A stretch of 64,000 nucleotides of DNA from Neptunomonas phycophila (GCF_001922575.1 NZ_MRCI01000001.1:1116001-1180000), one strand, 5' to 3'. Counted from the stretch's first letter, positions 43,581-53,561 are shown. Numbers and translations: made by a program. Notes: generated by a model from the letters alone, not told the origin.

Positions 43581-45188
43581 GTGATTTCTACCGCTAACAT
43601 CACCATGCAATTTGGCGCTAAGCCATTGTTCGAAAATATTTCCGTCAAATTTGGTAACGGTAACCGTTATGGTTTGATTGGTGCGAATGGGTGCGGTAAG
43701 TCCACCTTTATGAAAATTTTGGATGGTTCGTTAACTCCCACCTCTGGAAATGTGTCGTTAACTCCTAACGAGCGCCTAGGTAAATTGCATCAAGATCAGT
43801 TCGCGTTTGAAGAATACAGCGTGGTTGATACGGTGATTATGGGCCATAAAGAGCTTTGGGAAGTAAAGCAAGAGCGCGATCGTATTTATTCCTTACCGGA
43901 TATGTCAGAAGATGACGGCATGAAAGTCGCTGAACTTGAAGTGCTGTTTGCTGAAATGGATGGTTACAGCGCAGAGAGCCGCGCTCAAGAGATTTTAATA
44001 GGTGCGGGTATCGAGCAAGACTTGCACTTTGGGCCGATGAGCGAGGTCGCTCCGGGTTGGAAGTTACGTGTCTTATTGGCGCAGGCTCTGTTTTCTGATC
44101 CTGATATTTTGTTGCTTGATGAGCCGACCAACAACTTGGACATTAATACGATTCGTTGGCTGGAAGGTGTTCTCAACGAGCGTAAAAGTACCATGGTTAT
44201 CATTTCGCATGACCGTCACTTTTTGAATGCTGTTTGTACACACATGGCGGATATCGACTATGGTGAGCTACGTGTTTACCCCGGTACTTATGATGACTTT
44301 ATGATGGCATCGACACAGGCACGTGAGCGTTTACATTCAGAAAATGCGAAAAAAAGTGCACAAATTGCTGATTTACAACAGTTTGTTAGTCGTTTCTCTG
44401 CAAACGCCTCTAAGGCGAAACAGGCGACATCTCGAGCTAAGCAGCTAGAAAAAATTAAGCTGGATGAAGTAAAGCCGTCTAGCCGTGTAAACCCGTACAT
44501 TCGTTTTAACCAAGATAAGAAGCTTTTTCGCCAAGCGTTAACATTAGAAAATGTAGGCCACGGTTACGAGGAAGGCTTGTTATTTAAGGGAGGCGAGTTG
44601 CTGCTGGAGGCGGGTTCTCGTTTGGCCATTATTGGTGAGAACGGTGCAGGTAAAACTACCTTATTGCGTTGTTTGATTGGTGAGTTAGAAGCTCAGCAAG
44701 GGGATATAAAGTGGGCTGAAAATGCGACCATTGGGTATTGTCCTCAAGATAGCACAGAAGATTTTGACTGCGATCTGACTTTGTTTGATTGGATGAGCCT
44801 ATGGCGCAAACCAAACCACGATGACCAGATTGTGCGTGCAACATTAGGTCGGCTTTTATTTTCTGCTGATGACTTCAACAAGAAGGTGAAAGTTTGCTCC
44901 GGTGGTGAAAAGAACCGCTTATTATTTGGTAAGTTGATGATGTCTGATCCTAACGTTCTGGTGATGGATGAGCCGACTAACCATTTGGATATGGAGGCGA
45001 TTGAAGCATTGAACCTTGCATTGGAAAATTACCCTGGCACGCTCATTTTTGTCAGCCATGACCGTGAATTTGTATCGTCATTGGCAACGCGTGTTATTGA
45101 GATTAAAGACCAAAAGCTAAATGATTTCCAAGGAACGTATGAAGAGTTTTTGGCGCATCAATTAGCACAGCAAGCTGGCAATAAATAA
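43581..45188 (+). CDS. ybiT: ABC-F ATPase, YbiT
   Basis: 535 residues from a GTG at 43581 with AGGA upstream. Two ATPase units are joined in one chain: Walker [10 protein letters not shown] with [11 protein letters not shown], and Walker [10 protein letters not shown] with [10 protein letters not shown], with a linker rich in Lys, Glu and Arg between. It matches the remembered E. coli YbiT closely, including [15 protein letters not shown]-like start and [21 protein letters not shown] proteins act on the ribosome rather than as transporters. It has no membrane helix. Confidence 0.95.
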   Translation: MISTANITMQFGAKPLFENISVKFGNGNRYGLIGANGCGKSTFMKILDGSLTPTSGNVSLTPNERLGKLHQDQFAFEEYSVVDTVIMGHKELWEVKQERDRIYSLPDMSEDDGMKVAELEVLFAEMDGYSAESRAQEILIGAGIEQDLHFGPMSEVAPGWKLRVLLAQALFSDPDILLLDEPTNNLDINTIRWLEGVLNERKSTMVIISHDRHFLNAVCTHMADIDYGELRVYPGTYDDFMMASTQARERLHSENAKKSAQIADLQQFVSRFSANASKAKQATSRAKQLEKIKLDEVKPSSRVNPYIRFNQDKKLFRQALTLENVGHGYEEGLLFKGGELLLEAGSRLAIIGENGAGKTTLLRCLIGELEAQQGDIKWAENATIGYCPQDSTEDFDCDLTLFDWMSLWRKPNHDDQIVRATLGRLLFSADDFNKKVKVCSGGEKNRLLFGKLMMSDPNVLVMDEPTNHLDMEAIEALNLALENYPGTLIFVSHDREFVSSLATRVIEIKDQKLNDFQGTYEEFLAHQLAQQAGNK

Positions 45189-45213
45189 ACCTGAAGCTAT
45201 TCAGGTTCTCTTT

Positions 45214-45243
45214 AAAAAAAGCCCACAAATAGTGGGCTTTTTT
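45214..45243. terminator. Terminator after ybiT
   Basis: AAAAAAAGCCCAC and GTGGGCTTTTTT pair around a short loop (AAATA). A smaller ACCTGA/TCAGGT hairpin precedes it near 45188-45204. Confidence 0.92.
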
Positions 45244-45362
45244 GTGGATGCTCAGTTGTTAAGTAGCATCTATGTATTGCGTAAAACTAACGCTTTAGAA
45301 GGGTGTTGTACCCGGGGAAATGGTGTTAGGTTGATTATCAAAAATAAACAGAGCTTGACGTA

Positions 45363-46580
45363 ATGGCATTACAAAATATGAATCGCTGGTCTGCCTTATT
45401 TGTTATTTGTATCGGTGTTGTATGTGTACTCACAACATGGTTCTCGGCTACAGCCGTTGTTCCGGAGCTTATCAAAGCGTGGGAGTTATCGGCTGGGCAA
45501 GCGGCGTGGTTAACGAACGGTGTGCAAATAGGGTTTGTTGTAGGAGCGATCGCGTCATCCTTGGTTAACCTGCCCGATATTATCCGTTTACCAAAGCTGA
45601 TGGCTTTTTCCGCATTAGGAGCAGCGGTTGCGAACGGCTTGTTGCTATTAGAGCCTTCAATAGAGTTAGCGGTAGGTTTGCGTTTTCTGACGGGCGTTTT
45701 TTTGGCAGGGGTATACCCTGCGGCATTAAAGATTATGTCCACATGGTTTACAAAAGGACGAGGGTTAGCTTTGGGGTTTCTCATTGGTGCTTTAACCATT
45801 GGCTCGTCTGCGCCTCATTTATTCAGGGCGCTAATTGATGATATTGAGTGGCATTGGGTTGTGGCAGGGTCTTCTGTGGCAACGCTTGTAGGAGCGCTGC
45901 TGTTCATAACCGTGGTCAAAGAAGGGCCTAATGCTTTTGGCCGTGCGGTATTTAATCCGCGGCAGTGTTTACAGGTGTTTACGTCAAAGCCCCTGTTGTT
46001 GGTCAACCTTGGTTATTTTGGTCATATGTGGGAATTGTATGCTATGTGGGCATGGATTTTGGCCTTTACTAATGCAGCTGCCTCTCAGCTAACTGTTGTG
46101 CCTTTTGGGTCTACCTCCATGTTTTGTTTTGTGATTGTCGCGGCAGGTAGCATTGGCTGTGTATTGGGAGGCGTGCTATCGGATAAATTTGGTCGTTGTT
46201 TAACTACGATCGGGATGATGTTTGCTTCCGGGGTGTGCGCATTCGCTATTGGTTTTTTCTTTGATGGTCCGGCTTGGCTTTTAGCCGTCATCGCCATTAT
46301 GTGGGGAGTCACCATTATAGGTGATAGTGCTCAATTTTCGGCGGCGGTTACTGAGCTAGCAGATCATCACTTTGTCGGAACTGCTTTGGCCCTTCAATTA
46401 GGAATAGGCTTTGCACTAACGGTGTTAGCTATTTCTTGGATTCCTATTTTTGTTGAATGGATAGGTGGATGGCAATGGGCGTTTTTATTGCTGGTTCCAG
46501 GCCCGGTGGTGGGAATTATTGCTATGTCGTTGCTTAGGGCGCACCCTGATGCAGTAAAGCTGGCTGGTGGCGCAAAATAG
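45363..46580 (+). CDS. Major facilitator superfamily permease
   Basis: 405 residues with about twelve membrane helices. An MFS signature (GVYPAALKIMSTWFTKGRGLALG, in pieces) and the second-half DKFGR are seen. The substrate is unknown. The gene has no partner on its strand, converges on the heme receptor gene and is preceded by a strong terminator, so it is probably a single-gene unit. I noticed no regulator next to it. The start at 45363 has no perfect ribosome site but a shorter start would cut helix 1. Confidence 0.85.
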   Translation: MALQNMNRWSALFVICIGVVCVLTTWFSATAVVPELIKAWELSAGQAAWLTNGVQIGFVVGAIASSLVNLPDIIRLPKLMAFSALGAAVANGLLLLEPSIELAVGLRFLTGVFLAGVYPAALKIMSTWFTKGRGLALGFLIGALTIGSSAPHLFRALIDDIEWHWVVAGSSVATLVGALLFITVVKEGPNAFGRAVFNPRQCLQVFTSKPLLLVNLGYFGHMWELYAMWAWILAFTNAAASQLTVVPFGSTSMFCFVIVAAGSIGCVLGGVLSDKFGRCLTTIGMMFASGVCAFAIGFFFDGPAWLLAVIAIMWGVTIIGDSAQFSAAVTELADHHFVGTALALQLGIGFALTVLAISWIPIFVEWIGGWQWAFLLLVPGPVVGIIAMSLLRAHPDAVKLAGGAK

Positions 46581-46594
46581 AGGCTTTCTTTAGG

Positions 46595-46681
46595 TAGCTA
46601 GCGGCCTAGATGGTTGTAATGATTGATCCATAGCGGGGGAGCATACAGATCAACCCTTACGCGCACTTAGGTCGCTAGCGA
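46595..46681. other. Long inverted repeat between MFS and heme receptor genes
   Basis: TAGCTAGCGGCCTA (46595-46608) and TAGGTCGCTAGCGA (46668-46681) are inverted copies with 12 of 14 positions matching, separated by 59 bases. No T-run follows on either strand. Confidence 0.5.
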
Positions 46682-46717
46682 GGGGAAATTTAATGTGTGT
46701 GCTAATCCTCCTTAGGT

Positions 46718-48907
46718 TTAAAAGTTATAGGTAAGCCCAAGTCGCAGATGCCGTCCTGACTCGGCAAATCGCTCTAGGCCGCTTGTGCTTTGTGTATGAT
46801 CGCGAGCGGTGTCCCACTGCCAGTAAGTTTTGTCGCTGAGGTTGTAAACTCCCGCATCCATACGCAACGATGGCGTCCATTGGTAATAGCCTGCAAGATC
46901 AATCACGCCATATCCCGCTGGCCTAAATGTCGCAGAGTCGCTGACATCGTTTGCAGATTTTCCTTTAGCCGCTGTTACAATTACGGAGCTACCCCATTGT
47001 TGATTTGGGTGATCATAATGTAAGCCAAGTACGCCGCTTAACGGTGATACGGAATCGATTGGTTGGCTTTCTCCTGATTCATCGTAAGTGCCCGTTGCAT
47101 AAGCTAGTGATGCATTTAGGGATAGGCCGCGCAAAGCTTGCTGTGTCATGCCCAGATCCCATTGAGTTTTAAATTCAACCCCTTTGATGACCGCACCTTT
47201 CAAGTTGGTTTGTTGGTAAATACCGTAAGGATAACTGGGGTTGCTGTAGTCAATTGTTTCGTCGATGAAGTTTTTGTAGTCATTGTAGAAGGCGACTACT
47301 TCGCCAGAAATGCCTGCATGGTTATAACGAAAACCAAATTCGAGACTGTTGCTGCTTTCCGGTTTTAAATTTGAGTTGGCAATAAATTGATAGGCTCCTG
47401 TTCGTCCGTAATTGGCAAACAGTTGGTCCATGTCTGGTGTTTTGAAGCCTTGGGCAAACTGTCCAAACACTGTAACAGCGTCAGTTATCGGGTAGTTAAC
47501 CCCGAGCTTTAGGCTGATTTTTTGGTCGGTATTTGTACCAGGATCTAACTCTACTGGGTTGCTTGCCAGATAGGCTGCATCAGGTTGTGCGTCGACAGTG
47601 TAGGCATCATAACGAATACCCGGCGTAACTCTAAGGCCTGAGTCATACCATTCAATTAAATCCTGAGCCCATATCCCAGCGAGTTTACTTTCTGCTCGGG
47701 GCATGGAGCGGTTAGTGCCTGACAAGCTGCTTGTACGCTGTTGCTCAAATAAGGTTTGCTCATAACTTAGGCCGTAGCTGACTTGGTGCGCAGTGGTTGA
47801 AAAATCGAGATCTTTTTGCAGGCTTAGCTTTAAGTCTCGTGTTGTTTCGTCATAATCCGCATCGTAAACGTAGTCGCCAAAATACGGTGCGCCGGCATTG
47901 TAAAATTTCTGTGTTTGGTCGTTTGTTGTTTTCTGCCAATCAACTGTCACGGTCAGCTCATCATAGAAGCGAGTGGCTTTATCATTGGTATACTCGGCTG
48001 ATAAACGCTGGCGGCGCTCAATATCTAAAAATTGTTCATCTTGGCTGTTTGAGCTAAGTACTTGGGTATCATCATCTGAGCTTAAGTGCTCCGCTGATAT
48101 CTTTACAGCTTGATGCTCATCCAGTTGATACTTCAGTTTAGCGAGTACACTCTCGTTTTGGGTGTCTTTGGGGTCTGTAGATCGGCGTGCACTACCTTGA
48201 GCAGAATCGTCAACTGGTGTTTGTTTTTCGCTGGCGTCTTCGTATGTATAAATCAGCATGCCTTCAAGGCTGTCGTTTCTGCCCGCTAAACTTATTGAGT
48301 TGCTCAGACCTTTGTTTGCCCCGTTATAGATAACACGGTACTGACCCGCAGTGCTTTGATTTGCGGTATTACTTGGATTATCTAAAAAATCGCTTGGATC
48401 TTTTGTTGTGTAGTACACCAAACCGCCCAGCGCATCGCTACCGAATGAAGCTGATGCGGGGCCAGAGATAACCTCAACTTGTTTAAGCGCGTTGATGTCG
48501 ATGAGGTTACGGCTGGAATTCAGCGAACTCCAAGATAAGTTCTTGGCTTGTTTTACCCCGTCTACGGCAATCAAGACTCGGTTGCCACTTATGCCTCGTA
48601 TAGTAATTAAGCCATCACCTTGTGCGCCTCCGCTAACTGAGACTGAAGGGGTGTATCGAAAGATATCGCTGACAGAAGTCGCGTTTTCTGTTGCTAATTG
48701 GTCATAGGACAAGCTGGTAATAGCACTGTCGCTCTGTTGGTTCGTTTGGCTAACAGGACTTGCATTAATTATTAATTGATCGAGGAATGTGGCATTAGCT
48801 TTGGGTGTCTCGTTTTCTGCTGCATAGCTGGGTAGGCAGAAAATACCTGCCGTCAGCGTAGCAACCCATAGTGAATAGGGTGGTAAAGGTTTCGCAACAA
48901 TCATCAT
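46718..48907 (-). CDS. TonB-dependent heme receptor
   Basis: 729 residues. A signal peptide (about 1-29, ending YA-AEN), a TonB-box-like DQLIINA (about 43-49), a plug domain (about 55-165) and a 22-strand barrel ending in a C-terminal Phe are typical. It is divergent from hmuSTUV and there are Fur-type sites between, so it is taken as the outer-membrane heme or hemoprotein receptor of that system. The FRAP-like (FKTPDMDQLF) and NPNL-like (NSNLKPES) motifs of heme receptors are present, but no His lies between them. The hemoglobin/transferrin/lactoferrin group is the nearest family by memory. Confidence 0.88.
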   Translation of the reverse strand: MMIVAKPLPPYSLWVATLTAGIFCLPSYAAENETPKANATFLDQLIINASPVSQTNQQSDSAITSLSYDQLATENATSVSDIFRYTPSVSVSGGAQGDGLITIRGISGNRVLIAVDGVKQAKNLSWSSLNSSRNLIDINALKQVEVISGPASASFGSDALGGLVYYTTKDPSDFLDNPSNTANQSTAGQYRVIYNGANKGLSNSISLAGRNDSLEGMLIYTYEDASEKQTPVDDSAQGSARRSTDPKDTQNESVLAKLKYQLDEHQAVKISAEHLSSDDDTQVLSSNSQDEQFLDIERRQRLSAEYTNDKATRFYDELTVTVDWQKTTNDQTQKFYNAGAPYFGDYVYDADYDETTRDLKLSLQKDLDFSTTAHQVSYGLSYEQTLFEQQRTSSLSGTNRSMPRAESKLAGIWAQDLIEWYDSGLRVTPGIRYDAYTVDAQPDAAYLASNPVELDPGTNTDQKISLKLGVNYPITDAVTVFGQFAQGFKTPDMDQLFANYGRTGAYQFIANSNLKPESSNSLEFGFRYNHAGISGEVVAFYNDYKNFIDETIDYSNPSYPYGIYQQTNLKGAVIKGVEFKTQWDLGMTQQALRGLSLNASLAYATGTYDESGESQPIDSVSPLSGVLGLHYDHPNQQWGSSVIVTAAKGKSANDVSDSATFRPAGYGVIDLAGYYQWTPSLRMDAGVYNLSDKTYWQWDTARDHTQSTSGLERFAESGRHLRLGLTYNF

Positions 48908-48940
48908 ACAGCTCCTAGTGAATGCGATGCTATTCTAAAT

Positions 48941-48961
48941 ACGAATCAATATCATTATCAA
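48941..48961. promoter_or_regulatory. Fur-box-like site before the receptor gene
   Basis: The 19 bases 48941-48959 match the 19-base Fur consensus at about 13 positions (AATCAATATCATTATC part). It lies just upstream of the receptor gene. Confidence 0.6.
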
Positions 48962-49048
48962 TAAATTATTTGATTATTTATTTTATGAGTGGCTTTGCAT
49001 CAGGAGTTAGCGATGTAAAAGAGGCATGGTTTACGGTGAAATAATATT

Positions 49049-49081
49049 GCAATGATAATGCAAATGAGTATAGTTCTCATT
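49049..49081. promoter_or_regulatory. Fur-box-like sites before hmuS
   Basis: GCAATGATAATGCAAATGA (49049-49067) and AATGAGTATAGTTCTCATT (49063-49081) overlap. The second is a near palindrome with AATGAG/CTCATT arms. They lie 81 bases before hmuS. Confidence 0.6.
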
Positions 49082-49161
49082 AATAAGTGGTTTTGCTTAA
49101 TGTGAACATCTCGTTGTTAGATTGAATGCCACTTTTGCATCGTATTTGGAGAGGGTGAGTC

Positions 49162-50247
49162 ATGGGTATGCCAGTAGCTATCTTTCAGGCTGAGGCTGAA
49201 ATCAGTTCAGTAATCAGTGAATCCTATAAAGCGCTTGTGCAATCAGAGCCCGGTTTGCGAAGACGTGACATCGCTGAACGGTTATCGGTGTCAGAAGCTG
49301 AGTTAATAGAGCACTCATGTGGCGTTGGCCGTATACGCTTGAATCAAGCGTTCTCCGATTTGATTTATACGTTGCCTGAGCTGGGCTACATCATGTCATT
49401 AACCCGCAATAGCGGCGCGGTGCATGAGCGTAAAGGTATATACGATAACGTTTCCATTAAAGGGTCGATGGGGCTGGTCATCAGTAATGATCGCAAAATT
49501 GATTTGCGTATCATTTTATCGCAATGGCATTGTGGCTATGCCGTTTGTGAATTAGTGAAAGGTGTTTATCGCTATAGCCTTCAGTTTTTTGATCGTTATG
49601 GCGAGGCTATTCAAAAGATCTACCTGCAACCAGAAAGTAATACCCAAGCTTATTTCGATATCATCCAAGGCTTTAAATCAGAGCAACAAAATACACCTAT
49701 CGCGCTCGCGTGTAAGTTACCAGCTGAGCCTCCTACACCTGATGATCAAGTTGATGTTGGTCAGCTGCAGGAAGACTGGAGTGCATTAACAGATGTGCAT
49801 CAGTTTATGCGATTGTTGCGCAAGCATGAAGTAGCGCGAGAGCAGTCACTGCGGCTAGTGGGTGAGTTGTATGCGGTTCCTTTCAAACCTGAGTCTTTAG
49901 AAAAAGTACTTGTGCAAGCGGCTAGACAACAAACCCCTATTATGTGTTTTGTGGGTAACGATGGAAATATTCAAATCCACAGCGGTGTTGTGAACAATAT
50001 TAAGCGAATAGGCCTGTGGCTTAATGTATTGGATAGCGAGTTCAATTTGCACTTGTTAACAACCGAGCTTGTTTCGGGGTGGTTGGTGCGTAAACCGACG
50101 CGCGATGGAGTGGTGACCTCGCTGGAGTTTTATGACAAAGCGGGGATATTGCTTGTTCAGTTTTTTGGAGTGCGCCAAGAAGGTATGGCTGAAAATCCGC
50201 AATGGCGTCGGCTTGCTGAAAGTGCATTAAGTAACGGTGGCATGTAA
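49162..50247 (+). CDS. hmuS: Hemin degrading/binding factor HmuS (HemS family)
   Basis: 361 residues made of two similar HemS-type halves (about 15-185 and 205-345). Motifs are VHERKGIYDNVSIKG in the first half and GNDGNIQIHSGVVNNIKR in the second. Family members bind cytosolic heme and pass it on or help degrade it. It is divergent from the receptor and the first of five genes; the stop of this gene overlaps the ATG of hmuT by one base. GAGAGGG lies before the start. Confidence 0.92.
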   Translation: MGMPVAIFQAEAEISSVISESYKALVQSEPGLRRRDIAERLSVSEAELIEHSCGVGRIRLNQAFSDLIYTLPELGYIMSLTRNSGAVHERKGIYDNVSIKGSMGLVISNDRKIDLRIILSQWHCGYAVCELVKGVYRYSLQFFDRYGEAIQKIYLQPESNTQAYFDIIQGFKSEQQNTPIALACKLPAEPPTPDDQVDVGQLQEDWSALTDVHQFMRLLRKHEVAREQSLRLVGELYAVPFKPESLEKVLVQAARQQTPIMCFVGNDGNIQIHSGVVNNIKRIGLWLNVLDSEFNLHLLTTELVSGWLVRKPTRDGVVTSLEFYDKAGILLVQFFGVRQEGMAENPQWRRLAESALSNGGM

Positions 50248-51164
50248 TGGTTTGTATGCTTAATCGATATTTAGCCACTTTTCTTGTGTGTTTGCACCTG
50301 ATTGGAACGTCCGCTTTGGCGGATGATTCAGGCCTTCAATCAAGTGAGCCTGAAGTGCCGCAGCGCTTAGTTTCAACAGATGGATCGTTGACTGAAATTG
50401 TTTATGCACTGGGTTATGGATCACACTTGGTCGGGGTCGATACCACATCTACTTATCCGCGCGAAGCTAAAGAGCTTCCTCAAATAGGCTATAAACGAGC
50501 TTTGTCTGTGGAAGGGGTTATGTCTTTAATGCCGGACATGGTCTTGACGACTGACGATAGCGGGCCAGCGATTGTTATTGATCAGTTGAAACAAGCCGGT
50601 ATTAAGCTGCAAAACTACAGCGCTGCTCCTGAGCTGGCCAGTGTAAAAGAAAAAATCTTGGGTGTTTCTGAGCAGCTTGGTATTCCAGATCAAGGTAAAG
50701 CGCTGTGGGCCCAAGTTTTAACGCAAATAGAGTTGGCAATGAACCGCCCTCTGCCGGAAAAGCCGGCTAAAGTATTATTTGTGCTGAGTTTTAGTGATCG
50801 TAGCCCTATGGTGGCAGGCTCCGAAACGGTTGCTCATTTAATGATTAACCTAGCCGGTGGGGTAAATGCAGCGTCCGGCTTTGACGGGTTTAAACCTATT
50901 TCTGCTGAAGCTTTAGTCGAGATGGCACCAGATGTGGTGTTGATGATGGAAGGTCGCAACCCTCAGGTTACGTCAGATACTTTATTTTTAAAGCCGGGTT
51001 TTAATCAAACGCCAGCGGCTAGCGATCAGCGCTTAATTACAATGGGTGGCATGATGCTGCTGGGGTTAGGTCCGAGAACTGGCTTAGCTATAGATTCGTT
51101 GAATAAGGCGTTATATTCCGGTCAGGCTTTAGTGTCCGCAAAGAGTGGGCTGGCAGATGACTAG
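50247..51164 (+). CDS. hmuT: Periplasmic heme-binding protein HmuT
   Basis: 305 residues. A signal peptide is at about 1-25 (SALA-DD). The mature part is a type-III (helical backbone) binding fold with TDGSLTEIVYALGYG, VGVDTTSTYP and IGYKRALSVEG motifs of the HmuT group, the Tyr in GYKR being the likely heme ligand. It takes heme in the periplasm and gives it to HmuUV. The start at 50247 shares one base with the hmuS stop. The next gene starts 8 bases before its end. Confidence 0.92.
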   Translation: MVCMLNRYLATFLVCLHLIGTSALADDSGLQSSEPEVPQRLVSTDGSLTEIVYALGYGSHLVGVDTTSTYPREAKELPQIGYKRALSVEGVMSLMPDMVLTTDDSGPAIVIDQLKQAGIKLQNYSAAPELASVKEKILGVSEQLGIPDQGKALWAQVLTQIELAMNRPLPEKPAKVLFVLSFSDRSPMVAGSETVAHLMINLAGGVNAASGFDGFKPISAEALVEMAPDVVLMMEGRNPQVTSDTLFLKPGFNQTPAASDQRLITMGGMMLLGLGPRTGLAIDSLNKALYSGQALVSAKSGLADD

Positions 51165-52251
51165 CTATCAGAAGGCATCAATCTCCACCGGTGTTTCGTT
51201 GGCTAAGGGACGTGCTTGGAAGAGTCAGTGCTGGATTATAGTTTTAGCCATTGGTTTAGTCTTTGCATTTGTTATGTCCTTGGCGACGGGTGCCCTTTCT
51301 ATTCCTTTTGCTGATGTTGTGTCCTTGTTGCTTTCATATTTAGGGTTCGATAACACACCGTCGTTAACCACGGCTCAAGTTATCGAATCTATTCGTTTGC
51401 CGCGGGCGGTGTTAGGGCTGTTAGTGGGTTCAGCTCTTGCCGTCAGTGGCGCCACTATACAAGGTGTCTTTCGTAATCCCTTGGCCGATCCTGCATTGAT
51501 TGGTGTTTCAGGTGGCGCGGCATTAGCTGCGGTCGCTGTCGTTGTTTTTGGCCAGTCTTTTATTGCTTATTTACCCCCTTGGTTACAAAGCTATGCGTTA
51601 TTGTTTGCTGCATTTATCGGTAGTTTAGTTGTGACCTTGTTAGTAGCACGTATAGCCACTTCGTCATTGGGTATGTCTATATCAACCTTGCTTCTAGCGG
51701 GGATTGCGATTGGTATTATTACAATGTCGGGCGTTGGGGTTATTACTTATTTTGCTGATGATACTCAATTACGTACGCTCACTTTCTGGCAAATGGGAAG
51801 CTTAGGTGGATCAACGTGGGGCGTTGTCATGGCTGCCGCTAGTTTAATAGTACCTGCTTGTCTGTTGATGATGCGCTACTCCTCGCGTTTAAACGCTATG
51901 TTATTAGGTGAGGCTGAGGCTGGCCATTTGGGGGTTGATGTTCAGTCTGTCCGCTTTCATTTGATTTCACTCAGCGCGATGGCCGTTGGAGTGGCAGTCG
52001 CGGTATCTGGCATGATCGGATTTGTAGGCCTTGTGATTCCGCATTTAGTTCGCATGACATTGGGACCTGATCATCGTTATTTACTGCCCGCCAGTGCACT
52101 AGCTGGAGCGCTATTTCTGTTGGTCGCGGATATGATCGCGCGTACATTTTTAGCCCCAGCTGAAATCCCTATCGGTTTGGTTACTGCCATTATCGGTGGG
52201 CCTTTCTTTATTGGTTTGATTATTTATCGAGGCCAACATGGCGCGCTATAA
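51157..52251 (+). CDS. hmuU: Heme ABC permease HmuU
   Basis: 364 residues from ATG 51157, which overlaps the hmuT stop by 8 bases. The GTG at 51145 has its ribosome site too near. FecCD-type permease with about ten helices and blocks LPRAVLGLLVGSALAVSGATIQ (fragments), GVFRNPLADPALIGVSGGA and GMIGFVGLVIPHLVR. It forms the inner-membrane channel of the heme importer. Confidence 0.92.
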   Translation: MTSYQKASISTGVSLAKGRAWKSQCWIIVLAIGLVFAFVMSLATGALSIPFADVVSLLLSYLGFDNTPSLTTAQVIESIRLPRAVLGLLVGSALAVSGATIQGVFRNPLADPALIGVSGGAALAAVAVVVFGQSFIAYLPPWLQSYALLFAAFIGSLVVTLLVARIATSSLGMSISTLLLAGIAIGIITMSGVGVITYFADDTQLRTLTFWQMGSLGGSTWGVVMAAASLIVPACLLMMRYSSRLNAMLLGEAEAGHLGVDVQSVRFHLISLSAMAVGVAVAVSGMIGFVGLVIPHLVRMTLGPDHRYLLPASALAGALFLLVADMIARTFLAPAEIPIGLVTAIIGGPFFIGLIIYRGQHGAL

Positions 52252-52284
52252 CAGATCTGGCCGCGGCCAGATAAGGAATGCTTT

Positions 52285-53061
52285 ATGAAACTGTCGGCTA
52301 CTCGTATCAACCTCATGGTAGGTACTAAACGTTTACTGTCTGATGTGTCGATTGATGTGCAGCCCGGAAAAATGATAGCGCTAATGGGGCCTAACGGGGC
52401 AGGGAAGTCGACTCTGCTCAAGGTACTGGCAGGTGAATATACTGGCTTTTCTGGCGAGCTGTCACTAAACCGAGAACGGTATCATCATTGGAATAGCGCC
52501 CAGCGTGCCCGTGTTTTGGGTGTGCTACCACAGCAATCTTCTCTTAACTTTCCGTTTTCCGTTGAAGAAGTCGTGCTGATGGGACGCTTACCTCATTTGA
52601 CGAGTACGCCGCATAATATGACGGTTGTATCCGACGTGTTAGAGCGTGTTGATTTAACGCATTTGGCTAATCAAGCCTATCCCTCTTTATCCGGTGGTGA
52701 GAAGCAGCGTGTGCACTTGGCGCGTGTATTAGCGCAAGTGTGGGAGGACACGGGGCTAGGCCCTCGCTACTTTTTGTTGGATGAGCCTACTTCCGCGTTA
52801 GATCTGTGTCATCAGCACCAGGTTCTTCGTCAAGTTAAAGAGCTGACACATCAAGGGGTGGGGGTGCTAGCGGTATTGCATGACCTGAATTTGGCGGCCA
52901 GCTATGCCGATGAATTGGTCTTTATGGATCAAGCTAGCGTACAGGCAAAAGGGCGGCCACAAGAGGTATTGCAACCAGCATTATTGAGCAGGATTTATAA
53001 CACGGTGGTGGATGTTATTCCGCACCCAACGCAAGCAAGGCCGCTGGTTATAGCCAGTTAG
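52285..53061 (+). CDS. hmuV: Heme ABC ATPase HmuV
   Basis: 258 residues. Walker A GPNGAGKST (35-43), signature LSGGEKQR, Walker B FLLDEP and the H-loop LAVLHDLNLA are intact. It has the usual FecE/HmuV length. It powers heme import together with HmuU. The gap to hmuU is 33 bases. AAGGA lies before the start. Confidence 0.92.
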   Translation: MKLSATRINLMVGTKRLLSDVSIDVQPGKMIALMGPNGAGKSTLLKVLAGEYTGFSGELSLNRERYHHWNSAQRARVLGVLPQQSSLNFPFSVEEVVLMGRLPHLTSTPHNMTVVSDVLERVDLTHLANQAYPSLSGGEKQRVHLARVLAQVWEDTGLGPRYFLLDEPTSALDLCHQHQVLRQVKELTHQGVGVLAVLHDLNLAASYADELVFMDQASVQAKGRPQEVLQPALLSRIYNTVVDVIPHPTQARPLVIAS

Positions 53062-53078
53062 CCGACAGGGAGAATGTT

Positions 53079-53525
53079 ATGGCTTTTATCTGTCAGCAAC
53101 ATCGAAAGAAGTATGAAAACTTGGGTGATCAGGATTTGATTAACTATTGGTTTCATTGGATGCAAGGCTCTGAAACGCCTTATCAAAATAAGGAGTGGAA
53201 AAACGCGCTCCCTTTTGTTGGAGGTGCGTTTGATCTGGCTACAATGCTAATTAAACGTAACCCTGATGCCCCCTTAATATTGAACTTAATGAGCCTATCC
53301 GCCATTTACGCTTCTAACATTTTGCATCACATGGATCGTGAAGAAGAGTCGGATCAAGTCATTTTATACACACAAGAATTATTGCTAGAAGAAAAGCCCG
53401 CCACACTGAGTGATTCTAAGTATTTTAAGACATTATGTGACGAGTCAGCTCACAACGACTTTGTTAAATCGCACTTAAACATGCACTTATATCAGCGAGA
53501 ATATATCAGTGATTCGCTGCACTAG
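53079..53525 (+). CDS. Hypothetical protein at the end of the heme operon
   Basis: 148 residues, not recognised. It has no signal peptide and no clear membrane helix. The start has a good ribosome site (GGGAG) 17 bases after the hmuV stop, which suggests it is co-translated with the heme genes and real. An N-terminal CQQHRKKY has Cys and His in a CxxH spacing, and the rest is predicted helical with a His-rich end. A role in heme or iron handling is a guess from position. Confidence 0.7.
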   Translation: MAFICQQHRKKYENLGDQDLINYWFHWMQGSETPYQNKEWKNALPFVGGAFDLATMLIKRNPDAPLILNLMSLSAIYASNILHHMDREEESDQVILYTQELLLEEKPATLSDSKYFKTLCDESAHNDFVKSHLNMHLYQREYISDSLH

Positions 53526-53561
53526 CCGTTGCTATTGAGCGGCGGGGTGAAGAGGCAGTGC

